A stretch of DNA of 64,000 bases, from the NCBI RefSeq assembly GCF_947179515.1, contig NC_067483.1, positions 85,591,072 to 85,655,071 on the forward strand, written 5' to 3'. Positions 22,445-33,873 of this stretch are shown here, one piece after another. Position 1 is the first letter of the stretch, and each line of letters begins with the position of its first letter. The notes below the pieces were generated by a model. That model was not told the origin of the DNA and searched no databases. It was given only the letters and a program-made list of their open reading frames with translations. Origin of the DNA: Apodemus sylvaticus. Lineage: Eukaryota > Chordata > Mammalia > Rodentia > Muridae. The position numbers were made by a program, and so were the translations under genes.

Positions 22445-22700
22445 TGCCTTTAGGGTTTTGTAAATATTTGCATACTTGTTTTTATTGAAACATACTTTGG
22501 ATTGATTCAGGTATGTACTATAGAATGGTCAATCTGAGCTTTAATTTATTGACTAAGTATCAAACTATTCTCCACAATGGTCACACCATGGATGCAGTGC
22601 GGCCACCTATGTATGGGGTCCCAATTTCCTCGCACCCTCTCCAAGATTTGCTGTTTTCTGTTTTGGGTTTTACTCTATACTAGAGAAAGTGTATTTTCTG
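22445..22700 (-). mobile_element. Separate L1 ORF2 3'-region fragment
   Basis: CAAACTATTCTCCACAATGG through TTGCTGTTTTCTG is antisense ORF2 from near the 3' end. It lies beyond the 5' end of the long L1 and so belongs to a different, older copy. Confidence 0.6.
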
Positions 22701-22818
22701 AGTACACTATGATGTTTTGATGTCATTATGGAATGATTCAACATAGCTAATTAAACTTTATCACACTTATTATAGTTATCACACTGTGGTAAGAACTTTT
22801 CAGCAGTGTGTTAGCAGA

Positions 22819-23362
22819 TGTATTGGTCAGCATTCTCTAGAGTAACAGAATTTATAGAATGAATTTATATAGAGAAAGAAAGAGGATTTATTAGAATGAC
22901 TTAAAGTCTGTGAGTCCAGCTAATCCAAAAATAGCTGCCTATGCAGAGAAAGTCTACGAAATCCAGGAGTTGTTCAGTCCATGACACAGGTCTTCAGCAC
23001 ATGCTGGAATCCTGAAGAAGTAGGGGCCAACACCAGTGAAGGATTGGACTTGCTAGTGAGGCAAAAGCAAGCAGGCAAAGAGCAGTAGCTCCCACCTTCC
23101 CTTTTCTTACATAAGCTTCCAAAGAAGGCATGGCCCAGACTAGAGGTGGTTCATTCCACCTCAAAAGATCTGGATTAAAGATATATTTTCCCACCTCAAG
23201 ATCTGGATTAAAGATGCATCTTCCTATCTCAAAGATCCAAATTAGCAGTAGATCTTTCCATTTCAAATTAAGCAAAATTCCTCACAGCTGTGTCCCTACA
23301 TTGTGTGCATGTGGTAGGATGTTAATGAATTTCAAATGTAGCCAAGTGGACAGCCATTGTGT
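22819..23362 (-). mobile_element. MT2/MT-like ERVL LTR (solo, diverged)
   Basis: It starts TGTATTGGTCAGCATTCTCT and shares order with MT2-type LTRs: GAGGATTTATTAGAATGACTT, AGCAAGCAGGCAAAGAGC, repeated GATCTGGATTAAAGAT units and GTAGCCAAGTGGACAGCC. The right boundary is approximate. Confidence 0.75.
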
Positions 23363-23739
23363 GTTGCCTTTACTGTTGGCTTCAAAAACTCAATCTATGA
23401 CTGACTGTGGTCACCATGTCGTATAATAGACCTCTCGTGCTTGTCATTCCCACAGACAAATCATTGCAGTTTGTGAACAAGTGTTCCCTTCTCCCTTTCT
23501 TTCTTACAAAATTTTAATAAGTGTATACAAAACATAAGAGGAAAATCAGAAACCTTTGTAATACTGATTAAAAAAAAAAAAAAGGCATTGCAAAGACCAC
23601 AAACTCATCCCAGAGACTTTGATCTAGTGAATGAATTACATAAGCATCTCCAGTTTAAGAACTATTGAGTTTAGTGATGAAATGTTTGTGCAAATGCACA
23701 AGTAATAACCTTACAACTACATTATGTTTTATGTTGTAG

Positions 23740-23790
23740 ATTTAATAGGAGCGGATGTCAACGTCGTGATTTTTCTTATGTGATTGACAA
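23740..23790 (+). CDS. Catspere: Catspere coding exon
   Basis: The acceptor TATGTTGTAG and donor GTAAGA bound a 51-bp exon. The first base completes the glycine codon begun at 4641 and the exon reads FNRSGCQRRDFSYVID. Its last two bases (AA) are completed by the next exon. Confidence 0.88.
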
Positions 23791-24131
23791 GTAAGAAATA
23801 CTTCTAACATAACATGTGTATCGTGCAGATAGCAGTTTATACTCAGCTGGTACTTGGTGTTTGTAACACTACTGGCATACTTATTTAAACACTGTTTTAA
23901 AATGTTTAAAAAAAGAAAAGACTGTAGAGATGACCTTTAACCTTGTCTGAAACATGTCTGAGACACATTTAGCATTATCCTCACTGACTGAATTGGGTAT
24001 AGGGAGCAAGTATCAGTTAGTCTCAAATACCCTATCTGTTCCTTCTGATTGCAGATAGACAAATAAGAGGCTTTGTTTCCCACCTCTGTTCTCTATATGA
24101 CTGTATAATGAACCTACTTAAAATTGAAATG

Positions 24132-24312
24132 TCCCAGGCTGGAGAGATGGCTCGGCAGTTAAGAGCACTGACTGCTCTTCCAGAGGTCCTGAGTTCAAAT
24201 CCCAGCAACCACATGTTGGCTCACGCCCATCCGTAATGAGATCTGACGCTTTCTTCTGGTGTGTCTGAAGGCAGCTACAGTGTACTTATTTATAATAATA
24301 AAAAAAATCTTT
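24132..24312 (+). repeat. B2 SINE
   Basis: CAGGCTGGAGAGATGGCTCG through CTACAGTGTACTTATTTATA, with an A-rich tail. Confidence 0.95.
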
Positions 24313-24361
24313 GGGCTGCAATGAGCAGGGACTGAGGAAGCAGGGTTTAACTGTAGAGCAG

Positions 24362-24485
24362 TGGGGCTGGCTGGAGCTAGTAGAGGTCCGAAATTCAATT
24401 CCCAATAACCACATGAAGGCTCACAACCATCTGGATAGCTACAGTGTACTCATACATAAAATAACTAAATAAATCTTTAAAAAAC
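24362..24485 (+). repeat. B2/B3-like SINE, diverged
   Basis: GGGGCTGGCTGGAGCTAG, AATTCCCAATAACCACATG and CTACAGTGTACTCATACATA keep the SINE order, with a damaged head. Confidence 0.65.
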
Positions 24486-24876
24486 ATTGACGTATCTCCT
24501 GAGTTCACAGAAGAGAAGAATTCTATTATAGGAATAAATTAAAAATAGGGAATAACTGGGGTTGTAAAATACACTTGTAGGGCCCAGAAAGATAGCTCAG
24601 TGGGAAAAGTCCCAAACCCACAGAAATCCAAGCGCTGAAGCATCCTTCTTAAATTCCAGTGTGTTGACAGTGAGACTGTGAGAGGCAACAAGAGAATCTT
24701 GCAGACAAGCTGGACTAGCAAACTCAGTGGCAAACAGCAGTGTGGAAGGGATGGACCAACTCCAAATGTTGTCCTTTAACGTCCATATGAATGCCCCCAA
24801 CACACACACACACAGACACCACATTCATACAAATGTATACATTTGCAATCAACACCACCCTAAATAAATTATGCTT

Positions 24877-25060
24877 TTAGTTTTTATTTATTCTAGGTAT
24901 ATGAGTGTTCTGTCTGCATGTATACCTGTTTGTCAAAAGAGGATGTAGGGTCCCATTAGAGTTGGTTGTGAGCCACCATAAGGTTGGTTACTGCAAATTG
25001 AACTCAGGATCTATGGAAGGACGGCCAGTGCTTTTAACTGCCGTGCCATCTCTGCGGCCT
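24877..25060 (-). repeat. B2/B3-family SINE, diverged
   Basis: Reverse complement: TTTTTATTTATTCTAGGTAT, GTGAGCCACCATAAGG, TTGAACTCAGGATCTATGG and CCATCTCTGCGGCC. It lies 65 bp upstream of the next exon. Confidence 0.75.
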
Positions 25061-25124
25061 TTGCTTTTTAAATTGGAAAGGAAGAATAAGCAGATAATAA
25101 CAAATGTCGTTTTTTTTCAAACAG

Positions 25125-25158
25125 GGAACTTCTGAGAGAAAGCGTATCTGAAAACTTG
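25125..25158 (+). CDS. Catspere: Catspere micro-exon, 34 bp
   Basis: The acceptor TTTCAAACAG and donor GTAAGA bound it. G completes the lysine codon, then ELLRESVSENL follows and ends in phase 0. The following intron is only 67 bp. Confidence 0.85.
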
Positions 25159-25225
25159 GTAAGAAAATATAAACTTGTTGGTGTGATAAGTGGACACAAT
25201 AACTGAAGCATTTTTCTTTCTCTAG

Positions 25226-25305
25226 AAAGTAAGGTATGATGTGGCAAAATATGGCTGTCCTAAGACACTTGAATCTGAAGAAATGTTTCACCCAATAGTT
25301 GAAAT
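25226..25305 (+). CDS. Catspere: Catspere coding exon
   Basis: The acceptor TTTCTCTAG and strong donor GTAAGT bound it. It reads KVRYDVAKYGCPKTLESEE and continues to a split methionine codon (AT|G). Confidence 0.88.
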
Positions 25306-25344
25306 GTAAGTTTATACCCACTTGGGAAATTAATTTGCGTGCTG

Positions 25345-25445
25345 CAAAAATGGCTTGGTTGTTAATAGGCCCTTCTGTTCTCACAGAGGACCTGAGTTCA
25401 GTCCCCAGCTCCTACACAGGGGCTCACAACCACCTATAATGCCAG
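25345..25445 (+). repeat. B3-like SINE remnant
   Basis: TTCTCACAGAGGACCTGAGT, CCCAGCTCCTACACAGGGGC and ACAACCACCTATAATG resemble B3. Confidence 0.6.
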
Positions 25446-25825
25446 GACCAGGGAATCTGCTGCAACTTGGTGGGGCAGGGCTGGTGTGGTGACGGGCGGG
25501 GCAGGTGTGGTGAGGGGCGGGGCTGGGTTAGTAAGGGGCGGGAAGGAGGTTGGGTCAGTTTATAGTTTTTACCACTTCATCCAGAGATGTCTGGACAGGA
25601 ACCTGGAGGCGGGAGCTGCCTGGTTTGCTTGGTCTGCTTTCTTAAGAACCCAGGACCACCAGCACTGCCCACAGTTAGCTGGGCCATCCTACCTCAATTA
25701 TCAATCAAGACAATGTCCCAAAGGCATACCCAAAGACTAATGTGATGTCTGCGTTTGTGCAACGTAGGCTCCCTCTTCTCAACGGAGCCTGGTCTCTATC
25801 AATTGACATAAAAACTAGCCCCCAC
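25446..25825 (-). mobile_element. MaLR-type LTR with short GC-box tandem repeat
   Basis: Shares blocks in order with 48296-48696: AGGACCACCAGC, CAATTATCAATCAAGACAAT, GGCTCCCTC and TTGACATAAAAACTAGCC. A GGGGCGGG-containing unit is repeated at 25480-25546. Confidence 0.7.
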
Positions 25826-25904
25826 GCCACTGATGAACTGTCCCCTCTCCTAACTAAGAACATCGTTCCTGAATGTTCCCCTTTCTCCCAGATCATCTCT
25901 CCCT

Positions 25905-26431
25905 TCTCTATTAGAGTCCTCCGAGAAACAAAGTGCACAGAATGAATGAATGTATATATTAAAAGAGGGGTAATTAGGTTGGCTTACAGGATAAGGCCTG
26001 GAGAGTCCAGCAATGGCTGAGAACTCAGAAGCTGCAGGGGCCCCAAGACGGGATGCCTTGCAATCCCAGTCTAGCAGTAAAGGCATGGAGGATTCTGTCC
26101 ACACCCGAAGGCTGAAGCAGCTTACTTCTGACATCCACGAAGGAAGACAGAGGCAGCTCACTGTAGAACAAGTAAGGCCAATGAGAAGACCCCTGAGACA
26201 CAGAGGCAAAGAGGTGAAAAGGAAAAGTTTTCCCTCTTGGGCCTCCTTAAGTCTGTGCCACTGACAGAAAGTGCCACCCACCTTCAGGATGGTAACCAAG
26301 AAAACCCTTTGCAGACATGCTGGGAGATTAACCTAAATTAATGAATTTAAATTAATCTATCTTAGATATGCCCAGAGGCTTGCTCATGGATGATTCTAGA
26401 TTCTGGCAAGGTGACAACCAGTATCAACCAT
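25905..26431 (-). mobile_element. MT-like ERVL LTR, diverged
   Basis: GTCCTCCGAGAAACAAAGTG, TAATTAGGTTGGCTTACAGG, GAGTCCAGCAATGGCTGAG and a far block GGCAAGGTGACAACCAG match the order of MT-type LTRs in antisense. Ends are approximate. Confidence 0.6.
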
Positions 26432-26817
26432 GACACCCTGTGCTCTAATCACCGTGCAAATGTGCATTCACTAAACAAAGGGACAGCAAAAAGGGCCCTC
26501 TGGATGAAACAGCAGCTACTCTGCACAGTCAGATCTTCCCTTGTCCAGTTCTTGTGCTCCTCTATAAACATAGTTAAAAATGGACCTAATTACAGCTCAT
26601 CCACGAGAAGATCATTAATGACGTCTCCTCAATTCCCTGAATAGGATTTCCATAGAAAAATTACCAACAGTTGGAAATTTAGCTGCCAATTAGTGACATC
26701 CCTGCGTTCTCGGATTTAATTAGAATCTATTCTGCCTAATGAAAAGGTATTAAAATAAGCTCATGGAAGCAAGGCTCTCTGGCAAGTGTTATTGATAGTG
26801 AAGCAAAACTCCAAAAT

Positions 26818-26989
26818 GGGGCTGGAGAGATGGCTCAGCAGGTAAGAGCACTGACTACCAAAAGTCCTGAGTTCAAATCCCAGCAACCACATGGTGGCTC
26901 ACAACCACCCATAACAAGATCTGACACCCTCTTCTGGAGTGTCTGAAGACAGCTACAGTGCACTTACATATAATAAATAAATAAATCAA
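26818..26989 (+). repeat. B2 SINE
   Basis: TGGGGCTGGAGAGATGGCTC through ACATATAATAAATAAATAAA, followed by an A/C-rich tail to about 27045. Confidence 0.95.
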
Positions 26990-26999
26990 AACAAAAACA

Positions 27000-27031
<32 letters not shown>

Positions 27032-27151
27032 CCCAACAAAATTCCAAAATGATGTGGATCATGCTTTCTCCACAAGATGGTGCTGTGGTTCCTTGCACTA
27101 ATAATAGTGATCCTTTTGTTCTTAAGTGTTATACACTCAATTCTTAAAAAA

Positions 27152-27154
27152 AAA

Positions 27155-27206
<52 letters not shown>

Positions 27207-27208
27207 AA
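27152..27208 (+). repeat. (GAAA)n microsatellite
   Basis: About twelve GAAA units follow an A-run. Confidence 0.97.
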
Positions 27209-27237
27209 AAAACAGACAAAGAAACAAAAACAAACCT

Positions 27238-27366
27238 TAACATTTATTGGAGGGGGAGGTTGGCAGACAGCTTGCGGTTCTCTCCTTCCACTTCCTGGGT
27301 TCCAGGGATCAAACTCAGGTCACTAGGCTCTGAAGCAAGTGTCTTTTCCTGCTCAGCCATTCCATT
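27238..27366 (-). repeat. B4-like SINE, diverged
   Basis: GGGATCAAACTCAGGTCACT, AAGCAAGTGTCTTTTCCTGC and TCAGCCATTCC give the reverse complement of a tRNA-like SINE head. Confidence 0.55.
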
Positions 27367-28006
27367 TCATCCGCTTCTAACTCTTAGGAAATCAAGAATT
27401 CTACTGCTAACTTAAGATGTAATCAAACTCCTGTTTCCACCAAAGCTCCTAGCTTTTGAACTTAGCTCGTCCTGAAACTACACACTTGTGAGTGTCCTGG
27501 CATTCCTCTACAGCAAGAGTCCAGAGCACTCGGCGGGAGGATTTTTTGTTTTGTTTGTTCTTTATTTTCTGCGGTTCTCCCTGACCCAGACATCAAGCCA
27601 CTCCCTCTCCATCATGCCTGTTTGGGAACTGATCTTCTGAGCTCTTTATGGTTTCTCAAAACTAGTAAACACAGAAACAGAAACGGCTTCCCAGGAACTG
27701 CTTTTTAATGCTGAAGTTTTCCTCCGCACTTGGAGAGGAAGGGACAATGACCATTTGTGCTAACCAGCAGTGTGGGGAGCAGCACACCTTACCCAATCTG
27801 AAGCCTGTCCAATAGCTTCCAAGTGAAGCAGAGATCTGAACGAAGAACAAAACGAGGATCTAGGATTTTCGAGGTATTCGAGACAAGGCGGCAGTATTAT
27901 CAAGGAACAGCAACAACAAGGATCTTGTAGGGTTTGTGAATCAACACAGAGCTATCAGGTGATAGTCATTTGAAAGTGGAGGAACAGTTCAAGAATCAGG
28001 AGGAGG

Positions 28007-28190
28007 GGGCTGGAGAGAAGGCTCGGCAGTTAAGAGCACTGACTGTTCTCCCGAAGGTGCTGAGTTCAAATCCCAGCAACCACATGGTGGCTCACAGCCA
28101 TCCGTAATGAGATCTGATGCCCTCTTCTGGGGTGTCTGAAGACAGCTGCAGTGTACTTACATATAACAATAAATAAATCTTTCCAAAAAG
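28007..28190 (+). repeat. B2 SINE
   Basis: GGGGGCTGGAGAGAAGGCTC through TTACATATAACAATAAATAA. Confidence 0.95.
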
Positions 28191-29150
28191 GTTATTAATA
28201 ACTGCATCTTTGCTCTCAAGCCTTTATTCATTCATTTTTTTTATTAAAGAGAAATCTTCCTATAAAGTGCCAGCTTTCTTTTAACACTGCATGGGTCTAA
28301 GAGAATTGCTCTCAGCTTGGCAGGGCTAATGTGTCCTGTGCCAGTATCACGAGTATCAGGGAGTACCCTGTCCATGCGGGAGTGTGACCGTGTCTGCTGC
28401 TGCTGTGGAGACCCTTCCCTGCCTTACGGCAACTCTTCTGGCCGCTGACTGCAAGATTGACTCCATAGTCCAGCTGGCCCCTCCTAGAAAGCAGGCAGGA
28501 GTCCAAACTTCAGTACATAACTCTGTAGTTTCACTGTCTACCACACGACATGTGGTTTGATGACACCCAGAGACCCTTGCGTTGTCCTCCACCTGTCCCA
28601 CCCTCTCTCAACTGTCATCAGGACTGCCCCAGTTCAGTATGTAGCCATTAGGGCAATGGAGAAAACTGTCACTGCAGATTCAACTCCTTCTGTACTGCTA
28701 GGTTTCGATTTTTAATAACGTCTGCTCCATGGGGCTGAACCGAGGTGGTGCATACCTGTAATCTTTACACTCAGGAGCTATACACGCCAAGAGCAGGAGT
28801 TTAAGTCCAGCCTTGACTCCACAGTTCTCAAAGGTTCAAGATGAACAGTGGCTGTATTGAGATTAAAACTAGGCTCACTTATTTCACTCAGTTGGGGGAG
28901 GTAGACGCAGCTATCAGATACAATCCCACCACAGATGCATATCCGTAAGAGTTGGTGAGTTCCAGTAACTTCCCTGGGGTCAGAGGCTAAGAAGCAGAAA
29001 AGACAAGATTCAGCTACCATTCAGAACATTTGTGTGATCCCAGCACTTGGGCAGCAGAGATAGAGAACCAGGATGTCAAGGGCCTCCTTCACTTCGCAGC
29101 AAGTCTGATGCCTGACTGGGCTCTGTGAGATGCTATCTCAAAAATCAAGT

Positions 29151-29156
<6 letters not shown>
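28191..29156. other. Intronic DNA, mostly unassigned
   Basis: A B1-like fragment is possible at 28739-28830 (AGGTGGTGCATACCTGTAAT) and another SINE-like stretch at 29035-29150 (TCCCAGCACTTGGGCAGCAG). Nothing else is recognised. Confidence 0.45.

Positions 29157-29204
<48 letters not shown>
29157..29204 (+). repeat. (GA)n microsatellite
   Basis: An almost pure AG run lies 78 bp before the next Catspere exon. Confidence 0.97.
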
Positions 29205-29208
<4 letters not shown>

Positions 29209-29281
29209 ACCTAAGACCATGAGACTGGCAAGCTGCAGGCCCTCTGACACTATGCTATTATTTTCCTGTTTGTTGTTTTAG

Positions 29282-29381
29282 GCATGATGAAAACGGATTT
29301 CTTAAAATAGTAGAAGCAAATTTTATCCTGTGGGAAATCCATGGCAGGAACGATTACACTTATAATTCTACTATGGAGGAG
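29282..29381 (+). CDS. Catspere: Catspere coding exon
   Basis: Acceptor TTGTTTTAG, donor GTATGG. G completes the methionine codon, followed by HDENGFLKIVEANFILWEIH and more, ending in phase 0. It contains an N-glycosylation sequon (NST). Confidence 0.88.
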
Positions 29382-30172
29382 GTATGGTATCTTTGAATTT
29401 AAACAGAACTTATTGAACATGCAAGTAAATGTATCCTTTTGATTTTCCAATTTGTATGTAAATTATCTAAGGGAAGTGAAACCAAGCCATAAGTAGGGGG
29501 TAAAAAGCCAACTCTATATTAAAATCGGTGACTTCTGAGATGCATTTCTGAAAAAGAAGAAGCTGCTGTCTATAAAACAGACATAAGAAAGGTCAGGAAA
29601 AATAAAATAGTGCAGTAGGAAGGCGATGCGGCCATAAATGAGCATTTTCTTCTCTATCTTAACTGTGTCGAATGTTTAGTTATGGATGGGTTCGCTCTAA
29701 GACACTGTGCTAAGTGAACCAGGTCCTGTGCAGGCCTCACCCTTCTCTGTGCCTTTGCAGAACTGCACTGTGCTGGCCTCTTCCCTCCTTCCACCCTCCA
29801 CGACCGCCCGATCTCGACCTCCTCGTTCACCCTTTTGTAATTACTCTTTCCAGCCACTGTGGCCTTGCCATGAATACAGAGCCCCCTAGAAGTGAACAGC
29901 AGGATTTCCTAAGATTCCCTTGAGATCACAGGCTCAAGAGAAATCAGAGTGACTCCTTTCCATGTGACATTTTTTTCCTCACCAGAGATTAATTATCTGA
30001 GAACTCACCTAGATACCAACAAGGAGAACTGAATTACACTTTACCACTGTGGGAATGCACCGTCTTTCAAATACATAACTAAATCCTTCATGTTGCACAT
30101 TTCAGTGTTTGTTCTGCATCGAAGATAAAAGACCTTCATGCACCATAGATTCATCATTAAAGTACTTGTTTC

Positions 30173-30312
30173 TGGGTAGTGGTGATACACACCTTTAATC
30201 CCAGCTCTTTGAGGGACAGAGACTGGCAAATCTCTGAGTTCAAGATCAGCCCAGTCTACAGAGTGAGTTCCCAGACAGCCAGGGCTCCATAGAGAAACTT
30301 TGTTTCAAAAAC
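30173..30312 (+). repeat. B1 SINE
   Basis: CTGGGTAGTGGTGATACACA through CCATAGAGAAACTTTG. The purine tract begins in its A-rich tail. Confidence 0.93.
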
Positions 30313-30531
30313 AAAAAAGAAGAGGAAGAGGAGGATGGAGGGGTGGGGAGAGGGAGAGGGAGGGGGAGGGGAGGAGGAATACGAGGAGGGGGAGCAGTAG
30401 GAGGACGAGGAGGAGGAGGAGGAGGAAGAGGAGGAGGAGCAGGAGGATGAAGAGAAGAAGAGGAAGAAGAGGAGGAGGAGGAAGAGGAAGAAGAAGAGGA
30501 GGAGGATGAGGAGGAGGAAGCGGAAGAAGGT
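30313..30531 (+). repeat. Purine-only-like (GGA/GAAG)n tract, about 220 bp
   Basis: The plus strand is almost entirely A and G, with rare T and C. Six-frame ORFs here are artefacts of the repeat. Confidence 0.95.
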
Positions 30532-31132
30532 GGTGAATGTATGTTCATTTGTATGGTGGTGCATGTGCACCTGAGTACATGTGTGTGGAGCTCAGAAGAC
30601 AACCATTCCATCCATTGAATAGAGGCATTGCTGAGAAGTACAAGTTAACAAGAACTGCATTTCCGGTAATCAGCTAGGTAGGTCCATGCCTGGCTCTCAT
30701 GACTGCATGTGAGCAGAAAGTCTATCATTCTCTCATGGACTTCCAGACTTCCTGTCACCTTAGTTCATTTCAGCAGCAGCTGCGGATGGACTGGCTGAGA
30801 GCTGGAAGAAACAGTCCAGAGAAGGAACTTCAAGGAGCCGTCATGAAGAAGTCCGACTTCCAAGTTCATGCTTCAAGGAGAGTCACCTGGGACAACTGAG
30901 TTGGGTTTTGTACTATCCAGAATTAAACTTTCAGTTAGGTGGGATGGGACACACCTGGAATCTCAGCATGTAGGGGATGGAGAAAGGAAGACCAACTCAA
31001 GATCAAAGTACAGCAATGTATCAAGTTGTAGGCTGACCTTGGGGCTGCCTCTGTCTCAGATTAACACATGAGCCGTTTGTTCTTATGGCGGAGCTCTTGC
31101 ACAGTGCCCTGGGTTGGATTCTTAACATCATA

Positions 31133-31275
31133 AAGCAGGCATGATGACACACATCTTTAACCCCAGAATCCCAGCATTCAGGGAGGCAGAGGCAGGTGGA
31201 TCTGAGTTCAAGGCCATCCTGGTCTACAGATGGAGGTCTAGGACAGCCAGGGTTACACAGCAAAACATTGTCACA
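31133..31275 (+). repeat. B1 SINE, diverged
   Basis: AAGCAGGCATGATGACACAC through AGGGTTACACAGCAAAAC, with a CAAAAAACAAAA tail. Confidence 0.9.
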
Positions 31276-31477
31276 AAAACAAAAAACAAAAAACCAAAAA
31301 CAAACCAACAGCAAGTAAGCAAACAAAGATTCCTAACACCACGATAGAAAAAGTCAGATTCTGATCATGTCTGCCCCTGTGAACAATGCAGAGGCCCAGT
31401 GGACACTGCCCACACATGGTGCACAGACATACATTCAGATAAACACTAATAGTCATTAAAATAAAAAAAAAAAAGTA

Positions 31478-32755
31478 AAATGGAACTCCTACCTGACACC
31501 ATGTGCAGACAGTAACTCAAAATTGATCTATGATCTAAATTTAGGACCCCAAACTAGAAAAAAGTCTTAGACAAAAAACTGTAGGGTAAAATCATCCCAA
31601 CACTGGTTTGGGCAGTGATTTATATAATGGCTAAGACACCAAGTCCCAGATAAAAGAAAGAGGAAGGAAGGAAGGGAGGAAGAGGAAGGGTGAAAGGGGA
31701 GAGGAACAAGGAAAAAGAAAAGACAGGAGGGAAAGGGAAGGAGAGTAAAGGTGCATTTCATGGACATCTAAAACTGTGCATCAAAAGACACCAGAGTCAG
31801 TGCCTAGCCCAACCATCCTTAGAGAGGTTTCAGACAACAACCAATGAAAGAGGAGCAGCAAAGAGCATAGGAGCCAGAGGGGTCAAGGACACCCCAAGAA
31901 AATCCACAGACTCAACTCACCTGGCCTCACAGAGACTGAATCGAATGGGAGTCTGCGAGGGACCGACCTAGGCCCTCTGCATGCATGGGACAATTGTGTA
32001 GCCTGGTCTTCCTGTGGGACGCCTAATGGGGAGAGCAGGAGTTATCCATGACCACTTTCCTCCTACTGGCTTGCCCCTTTCAGTCTTAGTACAAGGAGAG
32101 ATGCCTAGTTTTGCTGTAACTTGATATGCCATGTTTAGTTGATATCCATTGGAGCACTGCCCTACTCTGAATAGAAATGGAGGAGGACTGGATAGGGGAG
32201 GGACTGTGAGGGAAAAAAGGATAATAAGCTATGGTCAGGATATAAACATAGTAACAGTAAATCCCCCCCAAAAATCCACAAAAATAAAAAGGCAACCTAT
32301 GGAATAGATCAAAGTATTTACAGATCATATATTTGATAGTAGAATGTCCAATGTGTTCAGAGAACTCCCATAATTCAACAATAAAGCAGTCCAAATTAAA
32401 GGGGGAGGAAGGACTTGACTAGATATATTTCTAAAGAAAATGTCTACTTGACATTGGAGAACAAAATCCACGGTGAGACACTATTTCACATACACTAGCA
32501 TGGCAAGAATAAAAATAAACAGATGGCAGTAAGAGTTGGTGATGGAGGGAAAAGCAGGCACACACATTGTTGGGGTGTAAAGGGCACCTCCACCCTGGGG
32601 AACGTGCAGTGCAAACGAGAGAGAGATTCAAAGCACAACCTCCAGTTCTCATCCTCCATGCGTGGATGCTCAAAAGAATGGAAGGAACGTTCTCCAGGGT
32701 CTATTTGCACACCATATTGACAGCACTTCATACAACTGCCAAGGAAAGGGAAAGT
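31478..32755 (+). mobile_element. Old sense L1 fragment with a younger L1 3' UTR inserted
   Basis: Sense ORF2 3' sequence is at 31478-31800 (GATCTATGATCTAAATTTAG, ACTGTGCATCAAAAGACACC) and resumes at about 32286-32755 (GGCAACCTATGGAATAGATC, GGTGAGACACTATTTCACAT). Between them, 31800-32285 resembles a rodent L1/Lx 3' UTR (CCTAGGCCCTCTGCATGCAT, GTTGATATCCATTGGAG). Confidence 0.7.
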
Positions 32756-33311
32756 GGAGAGTCCTGTTGAAAGCCACAAAAAGGTGTATGTATCGGAGGG
32801 TGTTAAGGCCTGAGACCATTGTGCAGGGATGCGCATTCTGGTAAGAAACGCAAGAACTGTGAGGAAGGGTGCCTAGAAAAGCCAGGGCAGCCGTTGATTG
32901 CTGCATGGGGAAGCTGTGGAGACTTTCAGAGAAGCTTGAAGGGCTCCTGGAGACTTTCTGGGTTATGTTTTATCAGGAGCAGAAAGGTTGTCATTATTGT
33001 TGTACTTGTTTTAGCATCTGTGTGGGGGTTTTTTGTTTTGTTTTGGTTGTTGTTTTCAAGTTAAAAGGGGCTTAAAATAAAAGAATGGATTCGTGCTATG
33101 GAAATGGTCTGTTAACTCTTCACAATATTCTCCTATGACCCAGCATATGTTTCAGACCGTGGCTCATCAGGTAACAGGGGTTATTGTCCAGCCTGACAGA
33201 CCTGAGATCTTAGGACCATATGGAAAAAGCATGGAACCCACAGGTTATCTGTCTTCTGGCATCTACATTCACCCAACACCATTCACTTAGGTGTGCCTGC
33301 GCCTTTGTGAG

Positions 33312-33319
33312 TACACACA

Positions 33320-33357
<38 letters not shown>
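33312..33357. repeat. (AC)n microsatellite
   Basis: About 20 AC units with one interruption (CGTACAC). Confidence 0.97.
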
Positions 33358-33358
<1 letters not shown>

Positions 33359-33786
33359 TCAAAAGGAAGGAAATTCTCATACATGGTAGACCAAGGATGC
33401 CCCTGAAGATGTTTTACTAAATAAAAGTAAACTAGTTTCCAGGTACAAAAATACTGAACTATGTCACCTGTAAAGCTTAGTCAGTCAAAAGTCTCAGCAG
33501 AAAGTAGGATACTGGCTGTCAGGGGTGAGGGTTTGTCCAAATGGGTCCTGGCAGTGGCTGTGGTTACATAGTGTGAACCAAATCAAGGCCACCGAATTGA
33601 ACTTTCTCAGTGTTTAAAACTGTATTGTTTTTATGTAGTGAAAAAAGATTAAAAGCACTGTATTTAAATGTAAGGGGATTTTTTTTTGAGAAAGATAAAT
33701 TTTCCAGTGCCATATATATATTAGATACTCTAAAATAAGCTAATGTAAAGCCTTCTCCATAACCTCATGTTGCCATCTTTTGGCAG

Positions 33787-33873
33787 AATGGTTGTATAAA
33801 TGAAGCACAGACGTGGGACTCGATGATAGAGGAAAACCCAGGCGTCCCACTGGACGATGTCTGGGGACCTCAG
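33787..33873 (+). CDS. Catspere: Catspere coding exon
   Basis: Acceptor TTTTGGCAG, donor GTAAGA. It is 29 codons in phase 0 (NGCINEAQTWDSMIEENPG...), with both ends in phase 0. Confidence 0.88.

Noticed and set aside
26818..28190. tRNA-like A/B box sequences
   Set aside because: They are the tRNA-derived heads of B2 SINEs, not tRNA genes. No cloverleaf with an intact acceptor stem is present.
30246..30611. Ser/Pro-rich and Leu/Phe-rich ORFs on the minus strand
   Set aside because: They are translations of the purine repeat and the adjoining B1.
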